From Nocardia suismassiliense (GTDB taxonomy: Bacteria > Actinomycetota > Actinomycetes > Mycobacteriales > Mycobacteriaceae): a DNA stretch of 64,000 bases. The position numbers were made by a program, and so were the translations under genes. The notes below the pieces were generated by a model. It did no database searches. It saw nothing but the letters and a program-made list of their open reading frames with translations, and was not told where the DNA came from. The DNA is taken from positions 5,971,808 through 6,035,807 of the forward strand of contig NZ_LT985361.1 of NCBI RefSeq assembly GCF_900269665.1, written 5' to 3'. This document shows, piece after piece, positions 1 to 9,252 of this stretch; the first letter of the stretch is position 1; every line of letters begins with the position of its first letter.

Positions 1-1192
1 CGTCATGGGTGGCCGGTGTTGTTTTCGGCGCGGGTGTGGGCGTGTGGGTGCCGAGGCTGGTGGCGCGGTCGGTGATCCGGACGGCGTCTTCGACCTTGTT
101 GACTGCTGTGGCAGTGGTTTTCGCGACACCGGCGCCGCCGGTGGCCGCGGTCAGCAGAGCATCACCGGTCAGGCTGCCCGCGAACTCGAAGGGGTTTCGC
201 CGGGCATCGGAGAGCACCGAGGACACCACCGTGCCAGGATCGGCGGCGGCCACGACCAGCCCGGTGCCCAGGTTCGACATGCTCGACAAGTATTCGGCCG
301 GATGGGTGAGGTTGTAGGTGTCGGTCGGATTCACCGTCCGCACGAACTGCACCATCGAGGTCAGGCTCGTCAGCACCCCTGAGTTGAAGCTTTCCTGGCC
401 GTATTGGTAGACCTCGGCGAGATCGCTGAGGTTGTTCGACCAGCGTTCGGTGAACGGTGGTTCCGTCGGCGCGGTCGAGGCCGCCTCGAGCAACTTGGCT
501 GTCGCGGTCGCTGCCGCGCCATCGCGTTGCGCGCGTGCGCCGAGCAGGATGTCGCGGGCGATATTGCGGATCGGGGTCCAGGTGTCGGGCAGGGTGCGCC
601 CCGACTTGTCCTCGTCCGACAGCGCGTTCCATTCGTTTTTCTTCGCGCGTTCCTCGGTGTCGGCGTCATCCCACTTAGCGATCGCGTCAGCCGCTTTGCT
701 CTGCGCGGAAACGAGTTCGCTGTACCAGTTGTCCAAGGCACCCGCGGCTTTGCCCATCGCATCCGCGCCGTCCCACCACAGCTTGGGCTGCTTGTCGAAC
801 ACCGCATTGAAAGCGTCGGCGGCCGAGCCGGTCCAGTTCGCGGTGTCGATACTCCGCAGCGCGCTGCCCGTGGAGTCGATACTGGTACCCATCTTCCGCA
901 GCGCTTCCGCAGCGTCGAGGATCGCCGCGGGCTCACCGCGGATCAGTTCCTTCGGATCCCGGGTCTCCCCCAGTTCACGTTCATCGACCTGACCACCGGT
1001 CGCGCTCGCGACCCGATCACCGAGATCATCCAGCGCCTCCGCCGCACCCTCAGCACCGACCCTGCGCGCACCCGAGGCGAGCGCGTCCAGGCCGGCGTCA
1101 ACGGCTTGGCCCGCCGCCTGAACGCCGGACTCGACCACACCCTCCACGGCATTGCCGACACTGTTGATGAACTTGTCGAATCCGATCCCCAC
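1..1192 (-). CDS. Type VII-secreted polymorphic toxin-like protein, N-terminal part (truncated by window edge)
   Basis: The reading frame is open from a GTG at 1192 to the left edge, 397 codons, with no stop seen; the C-terminus lies outside the window. It begins VGIGFDKFINSVGNAV, followed by an Ala-rich helical stretch and a segment DPKELIRGEPAAILDAAEAL with nearby TANWTGSAADAF, which resembles the WXG-type helical hairpin at the front of actinobacterial T7SS effectors. Later come FNSGVLTSLTSMVQF and, at the visible end, a Thr/Pro/Ala-rich linker. That order (secretion domain, helical middle, proline-rich linker) fits a polymorphic toxin whose toxic domain is beyond the edge. The start directly follows the stop of the ESX-like gene upstream, so the two are probably translated together. 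The toxin role is inferred from architecture; no catalytic domain is visible. Confidence 0.7.
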   Translation of the reverse strand, partial: MGIGFDKFINSVGNAVEGVVESGVQAAGQAVDAGLDALASGARRVGAEGAAEALDDLGDRVASATGGQVDERELGETRDPKELIRGEPAAILDAAEALRKMGTSIDSTGSALRSIDTANWTGSAADAFNAVFDKQPKLWWDGADAMGKAAGALDNWYSELVSAQSKAADAIAKWDDADTEERAKKNEWNALSDEDKSGRTLPDTWTPIRNIARDILLGARAQRDGAAATATAKLLEAASTAPTEPPFTERWSNNLSDLAEVYQYGQESFNSGVLTSLTSMVQFVRTVNPTDTYNLTHPAEYLSSMSNLGTGLVVAAADPGTVVSSVLSDARRNPFEFAGSLTGDALLTAATGGAGVAKTTATAVNKVEDAVRITDRATSLGTHTPTPAPKTTPATHD

Positions 1193-1801
1193 CTACTTCT
1201 CTCCCCCCGGTTTCATGATCTCCGCGGCCTGTTGCGCGGCACCGGTGTTCCAACCGAGCTGCTCACCGGTGCCATAGCTACCCAGATTCGCCAACGCTTG
1301 CGGCCCGACCGCTTCGATCACCTGCACGTTCGTGCCGATCTTCGCGAACGCCCGATCGAAGGAATCACCGCTGTAGTCAGAGTTTCGGACATGGTTGAGT
1401 CCGTTATCGGCCACAGTGGCCTCCCACGACCGCGACGTGATCTCGTCCTTGGACAAATGCGGGTTGCCGACCAGATGCGTCCACACCTGCTTCATCGTGT
1501 CCGACGCCGCCTGATCCATCATGTGATAGCGCCCCGCCGCCAACCCCAAAACCTTCGCGATCTCGTTGCCCGCCCGCACCAAATACCGCACACCCCACGA
1601 CCAGCGATCGGTGAACCGCTCCATCGCCTGCTGCACGTTGTGCCGACCAGCCTCCAACGGCGACAACGCCAACAACGAAAATCCACGCCCCGTCGCCGCG
1701 GTCTCCTTCACCCCCAGCTCCGACAACTCCCCGATGATTCTGTTGATCCCCTCGGCGGCCTTCACCAGGACCTGCGGATCAACTTCCAGCTTCTCGCCCA
1801 C
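1193..1801 (-). CDS. ESX/WXG100-superfamily-like secreted protein
   Basis: This 202-residue protein starts at GTG 1801, two bases after the stop of the preceding gene, and its TAG abuts the next GTG. It is almost wholly helical and has no signal peptide or membrane segment. A DRWSWGVRYLVRAGNEIAK stretch around residues 65-83 is WXG-like, and the C-terminal half is rich in Gly, Asn and Ala. Proteins of this type are encoded beside large T7SS effectors and are thought to act as secretion partners or chaperones. The gene sits in a three-gene minus-strand operon just before the toxin-type gene. Partner status is inferred from position; it could be a substrate itself. Confidence 0.6.
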   Translation of the reverse strand: MGEKLEVDPQVLVKAAEGINRIIGELSELGVKETAATGRGFSLLALSPLEAGRHNVQQAMERFTDRWSWGVRYLVRAGNEIAKVLGLAAGRYHMMDQAASDTMKQVWTHLVGNPHLSKDEITSRSWEATVADNGLNHVRNSDYSGDSFDRAFAKIGTNVQVIEAVGPQALANLGSYGTGEQLGWNTGAAQQAAEIMKPGGEK

Positions 1802-1803
1802 CG

Positions 1804-2190
1804 CTACCCCTCCCCGCTCCGCACGGTCAGCTCTGGAGGAAATGCCATCGGAGCCGCACCACCGATATCTACCGCCACGGCGGTCGGGCGAGCACGCTGC
1901 GCGGCGCCGATGATCCGCTGACCGAGGACGGCTTGGTAGCGGTACGCGTGCTCGGGCTCGACGCCTCGCGCGGTCATGTTGCGGGCGAATTCCTGCACGC
2001 TGGTGAATGTGCAGACCCAGTCGACACCACCGAACTCACTGACGTACAACCGCCCGTCGTCGGTCAACGGCCCCAGGAGGACGGCTTGCTCGAACGCCGC
2101 GCACAGGGTGTTGGGCTGTCCGAAGCCCGAGTAGAAGGCGGCGATCTCTAAACGCAGCGCCGCACAGCCCTGGTCACGATTCCTCACCAT
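1804..2190 (-). CDS. Small SseB-like hypothetical protein in the T7SS module
   Basis: The chosen ATG at 2190 gives 128 residues; an upstream in-frame start at 2232 is possible but adds a poor N-terminus. The sequence has the alternating strand/helix pattern of SseB N-terminal-like domains: GQPNTLCAAFEQAVLLGPLTD, then RLYVSEFGGVDWVCTFTSVQEFARN. It has no signal peptide. It leads the operon ahead of the ESX-like and toxin-type genes. SseB-fold proteins are common next to T7SS effectors, sometimes as regulators or immunity-type proteins, but nothing in the sequence decides which. The family call is tentative. Confidence 0.5.
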   Translation of the reverse strand: MVRNRDQGCAALRLEIAAFYSGFGQPNTLCAAFEQAVLLGPLTDDGRLYVSEFGGVDWVCTFTSVQEFARNMTARGVEPEHAYRYQAVLGQRIIGAAQRARPTAVAVDIGGAAPMAFPPELTVRSGEG

Positions 2191-3093
2191 GACCAGCCCT
2201 CTCGGGTTCCCCATCCGACCAGCCTTCCACACCGCCTATCCGTTGCGACCGGTCACGAGCAGACCGCCAACAGCCCTTTCGTAGCTCGCCCAGCCATGCC
2301 TACGAACTATAAGACGCACACCAGACGCCGCCGGTTCCGCCAGCAGACTGCCACCCCAGCACAACCGTCCCACAGCGCACCCGCCCCCATCCGCTTGCGC
2401 GGCACTCTGGCGACGTCTTCCCCTAGTTCATCCGTCGGAGTTCTTGGGTCCCCGGACGGTTTTGACCCTGCCGCCCTGATTGGCCGCCTCGGAATTCGAT
2501 TTACAGGGGTTCGAGCGGGTTTCGCTGTCTCCGTAGTAGGTGAATGTGCCGCGGTTGTCGGGATTGGTGAGCTCACCGGCAGGCATGGATGCGGCCAGTT
2601 GGCGGAGATAGCCTTGGCCGGGCTTTTCTACCAGCATCCGCCCGGTCAGGTTGTTGCCGCCCGGGTCGGCGGTTCTGGAAACCGTCAACCCGAACACGGG
2701 GTCGATCCCATTGTCAGGGGGCGAGTCGCTCGGTCGAATCGGCAAACGCCTCGGCGTGGCGCACACCACCATCCGCACCGCACTCCAACGCCGCGGCATC
2801 TTCGGGACGCAACACTCCTGACCGGACTCAGCAATAGTTCTGCATGTGTCCGTTCGCGTCCCCAGCACGGCTCGTACAACATCTACACCGCCTTCTCGCC
2901 GCCCTGTGCTGCTGATCTCAGCCGATGCCGAGCTAGTAGTTCGACGACATCGTCGTCGTGGCGACAGTCAGCGGTGAGCCGAAAGGATGTCCAGCAAGCT
3001 GAGCAGGCTCCAGTGGGATCTGGATTCCTACCGATGAGCACCCTGCCGTCGTGGAAGCACGACGACGGTGGTGTCCTGCACGATCGAGTGCGC
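2191..3093. other. Intergenic region between T7SS genes and CRISPR array 1; possible gene remnant
   Basis: This stretch of about 900 bases has no clear gene. A minus-strand frame at 2428-2868 contains a protein-like segment (PGGNNLTGRMLVEKPGQGYL, then GELTNPDNRGTFTYYGDSET), but its N-terminal third is Arg/Pro-rich and reads like an out-of-frame shadow. No Shine-Dalgarno sequence marks a start. It may be the decayed end of an older gene. The part next to the array (2880-3093) may hold further eroded repeats, but none aligns convincingly. Confidence 0.25.
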
Positions 3094-5264
3094 GGACCAT
3101 CCCCGCCGGGGCGCGGGAGCCCGCCAACCCGGACACTGTGCGTCATTGCTCTTTCGGACCATCCCCCGCGCGGGCGCGGGGGAGCACATCGCGTCATAGG
3201 TCGTCGGGTGCCGACGAGCGGGATCATCCCCGGGGGGCGCGGGGAGCACTCGGTGTCGGCGGTGGTGTACTCAGCGGCGTATGGATCATCCCCGCAGGCG
3301 CGGGGAGCACTTTTCGGGAGCGTCCCGCCGGTCGAAGAGCAGCGGACCATCCCCGCGGGCGCGGGGAGCACTCTCCACGACACCTGACGCGGTCCCGTTC
3401 CGCCGGACCATCCCCGCGGGCGCGGGGAGCACGAGTACGCCTTTTTCGTGTTTGCTTGGCTGTGGGGACCATCCCCGCGGGCGCGGGGAGCACCACGACG
3501 GGCACTGGACCGACGATCTCGGGCGCGGACCATCCCCGCGGGCGAGGGGAGCACCCGGTCGGGCTTGGGCTTGGTCATGATGTCCCCGGACCATCCCCGC
3601 GGGCGCGGGGAGCACGCTTGTACTGCCCGCACTCGTTCAGTCAGGAACGGACCATCCCCGCGGGCGCGGGGAGCACGATGCCGTCACCGCAGTGGGCGCC
3701 ACGCTCACCGGACCATCCCCGCGGGCGCGGGGAGCACGAGGACCAGCCCTACCTCTGCGCCGTCGGGCGCGGACCATCCCCGCGGGCGCGGGGAGCACCA
3801 CCAGCACATTGTTGAGGCGCGTGAATTCCTCGGACCATCCCCGCGGGCGCGGGGAGCACAGGGCCTGGGTCGCGGTGTAGGTCAACACGTGCGGACCATC
3901 CCCGCGGGCGCGGGGAGCACCACCGACGAGTTCCCCGATCTCCGCCGTGCCAAAGGACCATCCCCGCGGGCGCGGGGAGCACGGTCACTCGGTCTTCTGG
4001 GCCTTCTCCATTACGGACCATCCCCGCGGGCGCGGGGAGCACCTCGCACAGCCTCGGAGGACAGGTCGAGCAGGCGGACCATCCCCCGCGGGCGCGGGGA
4101 GCACCGCGACCCGGTCACTCGCGGACTGAACCCCACCGGACCATCCCCGCGGGCGCGGGGAGCACGTGGTGCATGGCCGCGCGCAGCAGGATCTTGCCGG
4201 ACCATCCCCGCGGGCGCGGGGAGCACGGACAGCATCACCGCACGCCGGGCGCCGTTCCAGGACCATCCCCGCGGGCGCGGGGAGCACCTCGCTCGATGAT
4301 CGTCATCGCGCTCATTGTCCGGACCATCCCCGCGGGCGCGGGGAGCACGATTTGGGCAACGGTGTAACCGTCGATGATGGCGGACCATCCCCGCGGGCGC
4401 GGGGAGCACATCGGCATGCCGGTGTGGTTGTGGGACAAGACAGGACCATCCCCGCGGGCGCGGGGAGCACGCGGCGTCGGCGATGCGGTGGCGGGTCTCG
4501 GCCGGACCATCCCCGCGGGCGCGGGGAGCACGACTGGCCGCCGTGGCGCTGGCCGCATCCACACGGACCATCCCCGCGGGCGCGGGGAGCACCCCTGTCC
4601 GAAGACGAGATGATCGGGACTTGCAGGACCATCCCCGCGGGCGCGGGGAGCACGGCCAGCGCGGAGTTGTGCCGGGAGCTCTCGGAGGACCATCCCCGCG
4701 GGCGCGGGGAGCACGCTGATCTACAACTGACGGCCGCGCCGATCGGCGGACCATCCCCGCGGGCGCGGGGAGCACGCCATCCACCGCGCCTGCGCGTCGA
4801 TCCGTTCCGGACCATCCTCGCGGGCGCGGGGAGCACCGGCCGGACCATGCCACGGGCGGACACGATGGCGGACCATCCCCGCGGGCGCGGGGAGCACAGC
4901 ATGTGACTGACCACCGTGCGATCGAACGGCGGACCATCCCCGCGGGCGCGGGGAGCACTCGACAACCTCGTACCGGCCGGGGCCGAGCGGCCGGACCATC
5001 CCCGCGGGCGCGGGGAGCACCAAGCTGCGGTCGCGGTGCCCGTGCACGAACCCGGACCATCCCCGCGGGCGCGGGGAGCACGTCCGGCTGTTCTTGACCG
5101 CCGCTGCCTCGCTCGGACCATCCCCGCGGGCGCGGGCAGCACCGAACGTTTCCGCCGGTTTCCACCTGGAGAAACGGACCATCCCCGCGGGCGCGGGGAG
5201 CACTCAAGCAGTCGTTCTTTCACGTCCGGCAGCAGCGGACCATCCCCGCGGGCGCGGGGAGCAC
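3094..5264 (-). CRISPR. Type I-E CRISPR array 1 (about 36 repeats)
   Basis: Thirty-three 28-base repeats run from 3283 to 5264 with a 61-base period (two 62s, one 60); the spacers are about 33 bases. Three degenerate copies at 3094, 3156 and 3221 extend the left end. On the presumed transcribed (minus) strand the repeat begins GTGCTCCCCGCG, ends GGGGATGGTCC and forms a 7-pair GC stem with a tight loop, as expected for Cas6e. Repeat decay is confined to the left end, so that is the old trailer; the new end and leader are at 5265, beside cas2. Isolated variants occur at 3527, 4076 (one extra base), 4809 and 5115. No matches of spacers to targets were searched. Confidence 0.98.
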
Positions 5265-5350
5265 ACTTGTTGACCTGGCTGTTTGCAGCCGTCAGGCCCA
5301 TTTTTGATTCGGTTTGTTTTGGTTCGGGGCGGGATGGGGGCCTGGGATCG
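5265..5350 (-). promoter_or_regulatory. CRISPR leader of array 1
   Basis: The 86 bases between the last repeat and the cas2 stop begin ACTTGTTGACCTGG on the plus strand and contain CGGTTTGTT at 5310-5318, 46 bases from the repeat edge. Both motifs recur at the same distances beside array 2, although the repeats differ. That marks this as the leader, which should carry the array promoter and the spacer-integration signals. Its place on the cas side and opposite the decayed repeats agrees. Confidence 0.85.
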
Positions 5351-5749
5351 CTACTTGGGTTTGAACTTGCGCCGGGCTACGCGGCGACGCCATACGGTCT
5401 CGGACTGGTGTTCTGCTTGGCTGGTTGAGCGGGTTGTCATGGCGGTCGGTGCTGGGGTCGCGGTGACATAGTCCGGAGTTGTCATCCGGCGCATAAGTGT
5501 CAAGCCGTCGTAGTCCACGGGAGTCCAGTCGTGGCCGTGGACCTTGAATGCGAGGCGTTGTTCGTTGCGTGCGGTATACACCATGATTGCTCGCCCTTCC
5601 GCGACGAACTCGATGATGCGCTGCCACATGAGTTCTCGGACACGCGCAGAGATGTTCCCGACGAACACGCCTGGGCTGATTTCGAGTAGCCATCGGGTGA
5701 GATGTCCACGCAGGCCAAGTGGTACGGCGGTGAGGACGACGGTGGTCAA
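5351..5749 (-). CDS. cas2: CRISPR-associated endonuclease Cas2, type I-E
   Basis: Cas2e dimer that bridges two Cas1 dimers in the spacer-integration complex. The protein reads TTVVLTAVPLGLRGHLTRWL near the start, then SPGVFVGNISARVRELMW and AIMVYTARNEQRLAFKVHGH, the standard Cas2e core. TTG at 5749 is the preferred start: it overlaps the cas1 stop as TTGA and puts the core at residue 2, whereas the ATG at 5803 would overlap cas1 by 58 bases. The product has 132 residues and carries a basic tail of about 40 residues ending RRRVARRKFKPK, longer than the minimal Cas2e. It is the last gene of the cas operon, next to the leader of array 1. Confidence 0.95.
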   Translation of the reverse strand: MTTVVLTAVPLGLRGHLTRWLLEISPGVFVGNISARVRELMWQRIIEFVAEGRAIMVYTARNEQRLAFKVHGHDWTPVDYDGLTLMRRMTTPDYVTATPAPTAMTTRSTSQAEHQSETVWRRRVARRKFKPK

Positions 5750-6696
5750 AAGTCGTCTCCGTATCCGACTCCACCCGCTACTGGAGTCTCTCGGTCGTCC
5801 CATAGTGAGATCACGTCGAAGTCGAGTTCTTCAAAATCTGTTGTATCGAGGCCGCTCTCATCGCGCAGCAGCTTCTGTATGTCTCGTGCGCAGCGCTCCA
5901 GGATCTTGCCGCCGTAAATCGCATCACGCACTCGCCGACGAGTCGCCGCACTGAGTTCTTCGGGCTCTTCAGCAGCGATATCGAACGCGATAGGAATGGT
6001 CAGCTCGGCTTTGTACAGGTCTGCGATGTCGTAGACGAATGCGCGGTGGTGGCCGGTATGGACGAACCCGAGAGCAGGTGCACATCCGAGGGCGACGATG
6101 ACCGAGTGCACGATTCCGTAGAGCGCGGAGTTCGCTGCTGAGAGCGCCTGATTGATGGGTTCGCCTGCATCCCAGTCATCTTTATTGTAGTTTCGCCGAG
6201 ACCATTCGACTCCGGTCCGTTCGGCGTGCTGACGATAGACCGCTCGTACCCGAGCGCCTTCCCGTCCACGCAGCTGCTGCATCAGCAGCCCTGAAACGTC
6301 TTCGCCAGGGAAGCGCATCGCGTACATTGCTCGGGCAACCTTCAAGCGTGATTGAGTGTTCGTCACTGCGCGAGCTTGCGCTTCGAGCAGTCGCGACGAG
6401 CGTGAGAGTGTAACGCCGTGTGCGTAATAGCGCACGCCGCGCTCCCCCACCCACACCACAGTCGATCCGCTGTCGGACATCAACGAGATCGCTTGGTGGG
6501 TAATGGTTGTTCCTGGACCAAGCAACAACACACCGACCGCCGCAGCTGGGATATGGGTGGTACCGCGCTCGTCGGTGGCCGTTATCGCGTTGCTGTCCCG
6601 GTTGACCACACATCTGTCCAGGTACAAGAACGAAATCCTGTCCGAGATGCGCACCAGCTCCTTGGACTCGGACGTGTGGCGACCGATGGTGTTCAT
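5746..6696 (-). CDS. cas1: CRISPR-associated integrase Cas1, type I-E
   Basis: Metal-dependent integrase of new-spacer acquisition, 316 residues. The all-beta N-terminal part is followed by the helical catalytic part; the segments NKDDWDAGEPINQALSAANS, GFVHTGHHRAFVYDIADLYK and a nearby acidic residue match the Glu/His/Asp active site of E. coli Cas1. The ATG at 6696 overlaps the cas6e stop as ATGA, which decides the start over an upstream alternative at 6744. The 3' end overlaps cas2. It is co-transcribed with the whole cas operon. Confidence 0.97.
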   Translation of the reverse strand: MNTIGRHTSESKELVRISDRISFLYLDRCVVNRDSNAITATDERGTTHIPAAAVGVLLLGPGTTITHQAISLMSDSGSTVVWVGERGVRYYAHGVTLSRSSRLLEAQARAVTNTQSRLKVARAMYAMRFPGEDVSGLLMQQLRGREGARVRAVYRQHAERTGVEWSRRNYNKDDWDAGEPINQALSAANSALYGIVHSVIVALGCAPALGFVHTGHHRAFVYDIADLYKAELTIPIAFDIAAEEPEELSAATRRRVRDAIYGGKILERCARDIQKLLRDESGLDTTDFEELDFDVISLWDDRETPVAGGVGYGDDF

Positions 6697-7382
6697 CGTG
6701 GGCTGTCGGACGTGGTCGGGTAGGCGAGGGTGAGTAGACCGCATCCGTAGGATTTGGCTCGCCCGATGCCGAATGAGAGTGAATTCTTCAGTGCGGCAGC
6801 GTCAGTGACTTCGAGGAGCCCTTCGAATGTTGCGGTGGAGATGGTGACACGTTTATCACCGCGAGGGAATCGGCGCACACCTCGGTCGGTGATGAGAAGC
6901 TCGAGCTCGCCGTCGACAGCGTTGTCTGCCTGGCGCGGCTGTATTTTGAATCCGTGCCGCGAGGCACGGTCGAGCAGCCATTGTTGTTGTTGACGGACAG
7001 TGACGTGGCCGAGTGGTTTGGTGTCGGTCCAGCCTTCTCGCCGGCCGGAGTGGACGGGGTTGGCGGTGAGCCGAAATTGCCATCGTTGTCCGACGGTCAG
7101 GCGGTCGAGGAGGCGCTCATACGGTTTGGTGTCCCATGTTTCGGTGGTGGGCCATCCGGCTTGTTCGATGATGTGGGTGAAGTCGGGTTTGTCTGGGCTG
7201 GCTACGAACAAGATCACACGATGAGGTCCGTAGTTGTCCAGACGCCACAGGATTCTGCCTTCGTCGCTGGGCGTGGCGTCGGCGAACCCGCTGCACACTG
7301 CGGCGTGCAGGGCTTGCGGGGATGACAGCAGTATCCGAGCGCCACGACGACGTGGATTGATTTGCATCCTGGTCAGGAACAT
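6693..7382 (-). CDS. cas6e: crRNA-processing endoribonuclease Cas6e
   Basis: Cleaves the array transcript at the base of each repeat hairpin and stays bound to the crRNA 3' end in Cascade. The 229-residue protein begins MFLTRMQINPRRRGARIL and ends with a Gly-rich GIGRAKSYGCGLLTLA loop typical of Cas6e RAMP folds. ATG 7382 lies two bases after the cas5 stop. The upstream start at 7484 would add an Arg/His-rich shadow and is rejected. The two arrays have somewhat different hairpins, so this one enzyme presumably processes both. Confidence 0.95.
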   Translation of the reverse strand: MFLTRMQINPRRRGARILLSSPQALHAAVCSGFADATPSDEGRILWRLDNYGPHRVILFVASPDKPDFTHIIEQAGWPTTETWDTKPYERLLDRLTVGQRWQFRLTANPVHSGRREGWTDTKPLGHVTVRQQQQWLLDRASRHGFKIQPRQADNAVDGELELLITDRGVRRFPRGDKRVTISTATFEGLLEVTDAAALKNSLSFGIGRAKSYGCGLLTLAYPTTSDSPR

Positions 7383-7384
7383 CG

Positions 7385-8110
7385 TTATGCCTCCAGGACC
7401 GACATGGCGTCGTGCTCGATGACCGGTGCGGCGGTGCCGTGCGGGTTGACGATGTCCACGGTGCCGCGCACGATGTTGCGCCATTCGTACTGGCGATGGT
7501 TCGGGTCGAAACTGACCGGGGTGTCATGGATCGTCTCACCGGTGAGTTCATTGTCGGCTGCGTCTCGGACCGTCGCCAGGGTGACACGGGTGTCGCGGGT
7601 CCGTTTCTGGGTCCGCGTGCTGGCCAGCCATGGCACAGCGGTCAATGCGCCCTGAAGGTCTGTATCGAATACCCCGAGCGCGATCGGTCCGGCGGGTGGG
7701 CACGAACGGCGGCCCAGGTAGAGCGGAAAGTGCGGGCTGCGCACCGCTGCGTCGATGGTGGTGACGAGTTCGTGCTCGCCTTCAAGGACTGCCAGGTAGA
7801 CGGCATCGGAGATGTAGTACCGATACGACAGGGGCAGGGAAGTCCACGTGGTGGATCCATCGCGTTCGCGTTTGGGGCGTTGTGCGGTGTGGAAGTCACG
7901 GACAAGCTGTCCGGGTTGGTCGATGCGGACGCCGAACCGTAGGCCCAGCAACGATTCGAGGGGGTCGGTGCGTCGCAGTCCCTTGGCCGCGGCGACGAGG
8001 CCGAGCACGCCGCTTTTGGTGGGTGCGGTTTCGGTGTCGCGTCGCACGAATTTGCTGCTGGCGCCCCAGGATTGCAGAGGCCCGGCCAGTCGCAGAGCGA
8101 CGACACTCAT
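7385..8110 (-). CDS. cas5e: Cascade subunit Cas5, type I-E
   Basis: RAMP protein that caps the crRNA 5' handle in Cascade. The 241-residue sequence starts SVVALRLAGPLQSWG, the Cas5 N-terminal signature, followed by TAPTKSGVLGLVAAAKGLRR and SYRYYISDAVYLAVLEG. ATG 8110 overlaps the cas7 stop (ATGA); a 2-base gap separates it from cas6e. The length is usual for Cas5e. Confidence 0.96.
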   Translation of the reverse strand: MSVVALRLAGPLQSWGASSKFVRRDTETAPTKSGVLGLVAAAKGLRRTDPLESLLGLRFGVRIDQPGQLVRDFHTAQRPKRERDGSTTWTSLPLSYRYYISDAVYLAVLEGEHELVTTIDAAVRSPHFPLYLGRRSCPPAGPIALGVFDTDLQGALTAVPWLASTRTQKRTRDTRVTLATVRDAADNELTGETIHDTPVSFDPNHRQYEWRNIVRGTVDIVNPHGTAAPVIEHDAMSVLEA

Positions 8111-9228
8111 TGTGGCTCCCCGAGCCTCGTCTCGACCAGCGCACAGAGCTGGCTGACCAGGTCGGCGAAGCTGACGTTGCTACCGAGGTCGTTTAGGGCT
8201 GAGGTGTCGGAACCTAGGCGTGTCACCCAGCCGGTGACCGGTGCTTCGTTGTAGGCGCGTTCGATCTCTCGCGCCTCGTCGCGCAGTGCGTCGGCAGCTC
8301 GTTTGACCCGTCCACCGGTGCTGGATTCGCGGATGGGGTGTTCGAAGGCTCCGACCAGATTGATCGGTTGGGTGTCGCGCACGAAGACCACCACGGCTTC
8401 AGGCAGTGTTCGGTTGGCGAAGGTGTTCTGTTTGCCTGTCGGCATGGAGCGCACGAACGAGGTCACGAACGCTTCGACAGCGCGGCGGGGCGCTTCGGGG
8501 TCACCGAGGGTGTCGTGGAGGCGGTCGACATCGACGGTGGCGTATCGGTACAGGGTGGAGGAGTTGAATTCGACGGTGCCGATCATCGCCGCACCGGTCT
8601 CGGCATCGCCGATGTGATCGTCGACGGCGGTGAAGTAGTCGAATTCGGTCTCGACCGGATGGACGCTGATGGCGTGAGCGACCTGGACGGCGGCATCGAC
8701 GTTGAGATCGGCTTGGTCGGCGACCATACGACCGAACAATGCGATGTCCACCGAGTGCTCACGATCAGCCAGGTCCTTGACCTTCGCTTCCTGCAACGCT
8801 TTGGTGACGTCGGTGGCGGCTGCGGCGTCGACGGCGGCTCGGGCCAGTGCCGCGATCTGATGCCTGCTGAGGAACACCAGATATCCGGCCTCCTCAGTGG
8901 CGTCTTTCTTCGGTGGCTTGACCTTGATCCCGATTTCCTTCATCACCGCACTGGCCAGTTCGAGCGCACGCGCCTCCAGATCAGGTGCGCGGGAGGTGAT
9001 TTCAGAGCCCAGCAGCTCGACTACGCGCCGAGTGCGCACGCCGAGTTCGGATCGGTCGAGGTGGTCGTCGAATGCCACCCGGGTTGCGCGTTTCCACGCT
9101 TGGCTCGAGACTCGCGCGCGGCGCACACCGCCGTAGATGGCGGTTTTCGGGCTGCCGGTATCGTCGCGATTGAGGTTGCTCGGCGGCACTGTTTGCAGAA
9201 TATGCAGCTCGATCAGGGTTCGGTTCAT
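8107..9228 (-). CDS. cas7e: Cascade backbone subunit Cas7, type I-E
   Basis: Multi-copy RNA-binding backbone of Cascade. The 373-residue protein opens MNRTLIELHILQTVPPSNLN, then DDTGSPKTAIYGGVRRARVS, with AVEAFVTSFVRSMPTGKQNT further on, all characteristic of Cse4/CasC. ATG 9228 follows an AAGGA Shine-Dalgarno motif; a TTG codon upstream is in frame but unlikely. It is separated from cse2 by about 24 bases, the only real gap inside the operon, and overlaps cas5 by ATGA. Confidence 0.96.
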   Translation of the reverse strand: MNRTLIELHILQTVPPSNLNRDDTGSPKTAIYGGVRRARVSSQAWKRATRVAFDDHLDRSELGVRTRRVVELLGSEITSRAPDLEARALELASAVMKEIGIKVKPPKKDATEEAGYLVFLSRHQIAALARAAVDAAAATDVTKALQEAKVKDLADREHSVDIALFGRMVADQADLNVDAAVQVAHAISVHPVETEFDYFTAVDDHIGDAETGAAMIGTVEFNSSTLYRYATVDVDRLHDTLGDPEAPRRAVEAFVTSFVRSMPTGKQNTFANRTLPEAVVVFVRDTQPINLVGAFEHPIRESSTGGRVKRAADALRDEAREIERAYNEAPVTGWVTRLGSDTSALNDLGSNVSFADLVSQLCALVETRLGEPQ

Positions 9229-9252
9229 CAATCGTGTCCTTTTCGATAGTTA

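Noticed and set aside
3017..3041. Possible further eroded repeat left of array 1 (GGATTCCTACCGATGAGCAC)
   Set aside because: The similarity is limited to the ends and the spacing to the next copy does not fit the 61-base period.
3051..5428. Long plus- and minus-strand ORFs across CRISPR array 1, full of PSPRARGA- or PAPAGMV-like repeats
   Set aside because: They are translations of the repeat-spacer array in every frame, without start signals or coding composition.
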